Positions 61,260-63,048 of a stretch of 63,048 nt of DNA are shown here, in pieces. Under the pieces are notes generated by a model. It was not told the origin of the DNA. It made no database searches and worked only from the letters and a program-made list of their open reading frames with translations. The first letter of the stretch is position 1. The number at the start of each line of letters is the position of its first letter. This stretch comes from PUMD01 sp964599275 (GTDB lineage Bacteria > Bacillota > Sulfobacillia > SLMV01): the NCBI GenBank assembly GCA_964599275.1, contig CAZRFK010000004.1, positions 1-63,048 of the forward strand, given 5' to 3'. The position numbers were made by a program, and so were the translations under genes.

Positions 61260-62030
61260 TTGATCCTAGCCGTAGACATTGGCAATTCAAATATGTCACT
61301 GGGCGTGTATCAAAAAAAAGAACTGATACACTACTGGCGGCTTACTACTCTGCGAGCAGCAACAACTGATGATCTGGGCGTAAAGATGCGTACGCTTCTG
61401 CAGAGCAATTCAGTGTCTCTGGATGACATAGATGCAGTGGTTTACTGTTCTGTGGTTCCACCTCTTGATGACGCTTTTAATAAAATGTGTAAGAGGTATA
61501 TTGGAGCCAGCCCGCTGCAGGTCAAGCCCGGTGTGCGAACGGGGATAAATATTACCTACGACCATCCGAGAGAGGTAGGGGCTGATCGCATAGCCAACGC
61601 AGTTGCTGCGTCCGCTCAATGGTCGGGGCCTATCGTTGTGGTTGATTTTGGCACTGCCACGACCCTGGATGTTCTGTCTGCGGAGGGTGATTATGCTGGT
61701 GGGGTGATTTTGCCGGGTGTGGGTATATCCACAGAAGCTCTTTTTGACCGGGCGGCTCGCCTGCCGCGAATTGATCTTTCCAGACCCGGTCGTGCAGTTG
61801 GTAAGAACACTGTCGACAGCATGCGTTCTGGCATTGTATACGGAAATGCTGGAGCGGTTGATTCACTGGTCGGGCAGATCGCCGAAGAAGTTGGGCAGCC
61901 GAATAAAGTAGTTGCCACTGGAGGCTGGGCGAGAGTGATTGCTTCTGAATGTAAAACAGTTGATGAAATGAATTTGTATCTAACCCTGGAAGGTTTGCGC
62001 ATTATATACACGCGTAACCAGATGAACTGA
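61260..62030 (+). CDS. coaX: Type III pantothenate kinase
   Basis: A 256-residue ASKHA-fold kinase phosphorylating pantothenate, the first step of CoA synthesis. AVDIGNSNMSLGVY is the phosphate-1 motif, VGADRIANAVAA and VVDFGTATTLDV the pantothenate and second phosphate motifs, and GGVILPGVGIS the dimer region. TTG start at 61260 with AAGGGAG upstream, right behind the transporter gene. Confidence 0.95.
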   Translation: MILAVDIGNSNMSLGVYQKKELIHYWRLTTLRAATTDDLGVKMRTLLQSNSVSLDDIDAVVYCSVVPPLDDAFNKMCKRYIGASPLQVKPGVRTGINITYDHPREVGADRIANAVAASAQWSGPIVVVDFGTATTLDVLSAEGDYAGGVILPGVGISTEALFDRAARLPRIDLSRPGRAVGKNTVDSMRSGIVYGNAGAVDSLVGQIAEEVGQPNKVVATGGWARVIASECKTVDEMNLYLTLEGLRIIYTRNQMN

Positions 62031-62048
62031 GGGGAGGGGCTTACGTTG

Positions 62049-62483
62049 ATGATAGAAATGAATCTTGTGACTGTAGGGATGGCCCCCGAGGGGGATGGTA
62101 ATATACTCGTTCTGCGTGAAGTTGATGGCGAGCGGATGTTAGTTCTGGGAGTTGGATTTGCGGAAGCTACATCAATCGCCATGGCCGCAGAAGACGTTAC
62201 TCCTCCGCGACCCATGACGCACGATCTGCTGCTGGACGTCATTCGTCGCTTGGGTGCTTCAGTAATCCGCATGGTAGTTCACGACATGCGCGATGAAACC
62301 TTCATTGGACAGCTTGAAGTGGAGACTAAACAGGGAGTCATGGAAATTGATGCCCGACCCAGCGATTGTATTGCACTTGCCGTGCGGCAGGATTTCCCTA
62401 TCTTTGTATCTGACTCGGTTATGGAAACGGCTGCAGTTACGCAGGACATGATCGGAGATGATGAAGAGGATTTAACTGAGTGA
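62049..62483 (+). CDS. Bifunctional nuclease (DUF151) family protein
   Basis: A 144-residue BFN/DUF151 protein. GNILVLREVDGERMLVLGVG, RPMTHDLLLDVIRRLGA and DARPSDCIALAVRQDFPIFV are the family's conserved blocks. Plant members have nuclease activity; the bacterial role is uncertain. GGGGAGGGG precedes the ATG at 62049 (TTG 62046 is adjacent). Last gene of the birA-coaX group. Confidence 0.88.
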   Translation: MIEMNLVTVGMAPEGDGNILVLREVDGERMLVLGVGFAEATSIAMAAEDVTPPRPMTHDLLLDVIRRLGASVIRMVVHDMRDETFIGQLEVETKQGVMEIDARPSDCIALAVRQDFPIFVSDSVMETAAVTQDMIGDDEEDLTE

Positions 62484-62529
62484 TCAGCCGGCAGCAGTGC
62501 TTAAATGGTTAAAGGGATTCATTCTGAAA

Positions 62530-62559
62530 GCGGGCCGGAGTTCGTACTTACCGGCCCGC
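62530..62559. terminator. GC-rich hairpin between convergent genes
   Basis: The arms GCGGGCCGG and CCGGCCCGC enclose a 12-base loop between the DUF151 gene and proS. The T-rich tail is weak on both sides, but the position between convergent stops fits a shared terminator. Confidence 0.6.
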
Positions 62560-62581
62560 CCGATTAGTTTCGGATTATGGA

Positions 62582-63048
62582 TCAATATGCTCGTGCAAAT
62601 ATTACTTCCCTACCATCTTCGGAGCCGCAGCAGACACAGGAGCTCTGTCCGTAATCATTATCAAATGGCAAACAGCGGATCGTCGCTCCAGTTTCTTTTT
62701 TGATGTGTGCCTCACATTCAGCATCACCGCACCAGCCGGCGCGAATGAACCCGCGTGGTCCGGAGATTATACTGTCAATGTCTTCGAGGCTTTCTGCCCG
62801 GTGAGTGTTTTCCTCCTGGAACTGCTTTGCCTGTTTAAACATATTATTGGATATCTCGCTGAGGACATCCGGTATCCTGTGCGGTAACTGTTCCCATGAC
62901 ACTGGCTCCTTGTCTCCGGTGTCACGACGTACCATAACTACCTGCTTGTCTTTAATGTCGCGGGGTCCCAGCTCGAGGCGCAGGGGAACGCCGCGCATTT
63001 CCCAGTCATTGAACTTATACCCGGGAGTATATTCTTCCCGTTCATCCA
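62582..63048 (-). CDS. proS: Prolyl-tRNA synthetase, C-terminal part (cut by window end)
   Basis: The last 155 residues of a class II prolyl-tRNA synthetase; the gene continues beyond the right edge. DEREEYTPGYKFNDWEMRG, then VPLRLELGPRDIKDKQ, belong to the anticodon-binding domain. The cysteines in CGDAEC and SSCVCCGSEDG belong to the C-terminal zinc-binding domain of the archaeal-type (short) ProS, and the protein ends in a Tyr as in that type. Clostridia and other bacteria often carry this version. Confidence 0.9.
   Translation of the reverse strand, partial: DEREEYTPGYKFNDWEMRGVPLRLELGPRDIKDKQVVMVRRDTGDKEPVSWEQLPHRIPDVLSEISNNMFKQAKQFQEENTHRAESLEDIDSIISGPRGFIRAGWCGDAECEAHIKKETGATIRCLPFDNDYGQSSCVCCGSEDGREVIFARAY

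Noticed and set aside
1..63048. CRISPR arrays, insertion sequences, phage genes or integration sites
   Set aside because: No regularly spaced repeats, transposase or integrase motifs, or terminal inverted repeats with target duplications were seen.

Overview
This is a chromosomal segment of about 50% GC, by eye, from an endospore-forming, amino-acid-fermenting bacterium of the Bacillota (Clostridia-like). The sporulation genes spoIIE and spoVFB and a GerMN lipoprotein, the strong AGGAGG-type ribosome binding sites and the Stickland-type degradation genes point there. Many proteins carry acidic stretches, which would fit a moderately halophilic or haloalkaliphilic lifestyle, but this is only an impression. 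I cannot name a genus. The genes are dense and mostly in tight operons. I see no phage, insertion sequence, CRISPR array, rRNA or tRNA. One 10-N assembly gap lies inside hutH and looks spurious.

Layout. (1) 0-7.2 kb: a prolyl oligopeptidase faces away from an operon of four tandem paralogous metal-dependent amidohydrolases. (2) 7.2-10.3 kb, minus strand: a GerMN lipoprotein and an OmpR-type two-component system. (3) 10.6-18.7 kb: a complete oxidative ornithine fermentation operon (ord, ortA, ortB, oraS, oraE, a MutL/GlmL-like reactivase, ornithine racemase). (4) 18.7-25.4 kb, minus strand: an NAD-linked formate dehydrogenase (hymA-hymB-fdhA) and a MATE exporter. (5) 25.6-34.2 kb: an M14 carboxypeptidase-like protein, trpS, signal peptidase I, a small unknown, an orphan peptide-binding lipoprotein and a glycine acetyltransferase/KBL-type enzyme. 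(6) 34.4-43.8 kb: spoIIE, tilS, ftsH, cca, a possible tiny membrane protein and pyrimidine-nucleoside phosphorylase. (7) 44.2-48.4 kb: spoVFB-asd-aspartokinase-dapA, a dipicolinate/lysine branch with no spoVFA, then a convergent purine/cytidine-type deaminase. (8) 48.7-58.5 kb: histidine degradation to glutamate, with formimino-folate conversion (hutH, hutU, an unknown membrane-anchored protein, ftcD, hutI, fchA) followed by fhs. (9) 58.6-63.0 kb: birA, a P1-family aminopeptidase, an ECF transporter S component behind a structured leader, coaX, a DUF151 nuclease-like protein and the 3' part of proS on the opposite strand.

How it fits together. Peptidases (prolyl oligopeptidase, M14, P1) and a peptide-binding protein could feed amino acids into two fermentation routes. 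Ornithine goes to acetyl-CoA plus alanine. Histidine goes to glutamate plus a one-carbon unit, which Fhs can cash in as formate and ATP, and formate can be exchanged with NADH by the Fdh-Hym complex. The four amidohydrolases probably act on cyclic amides or related nitrogen compounds, but their substrates are not evident from sequence.
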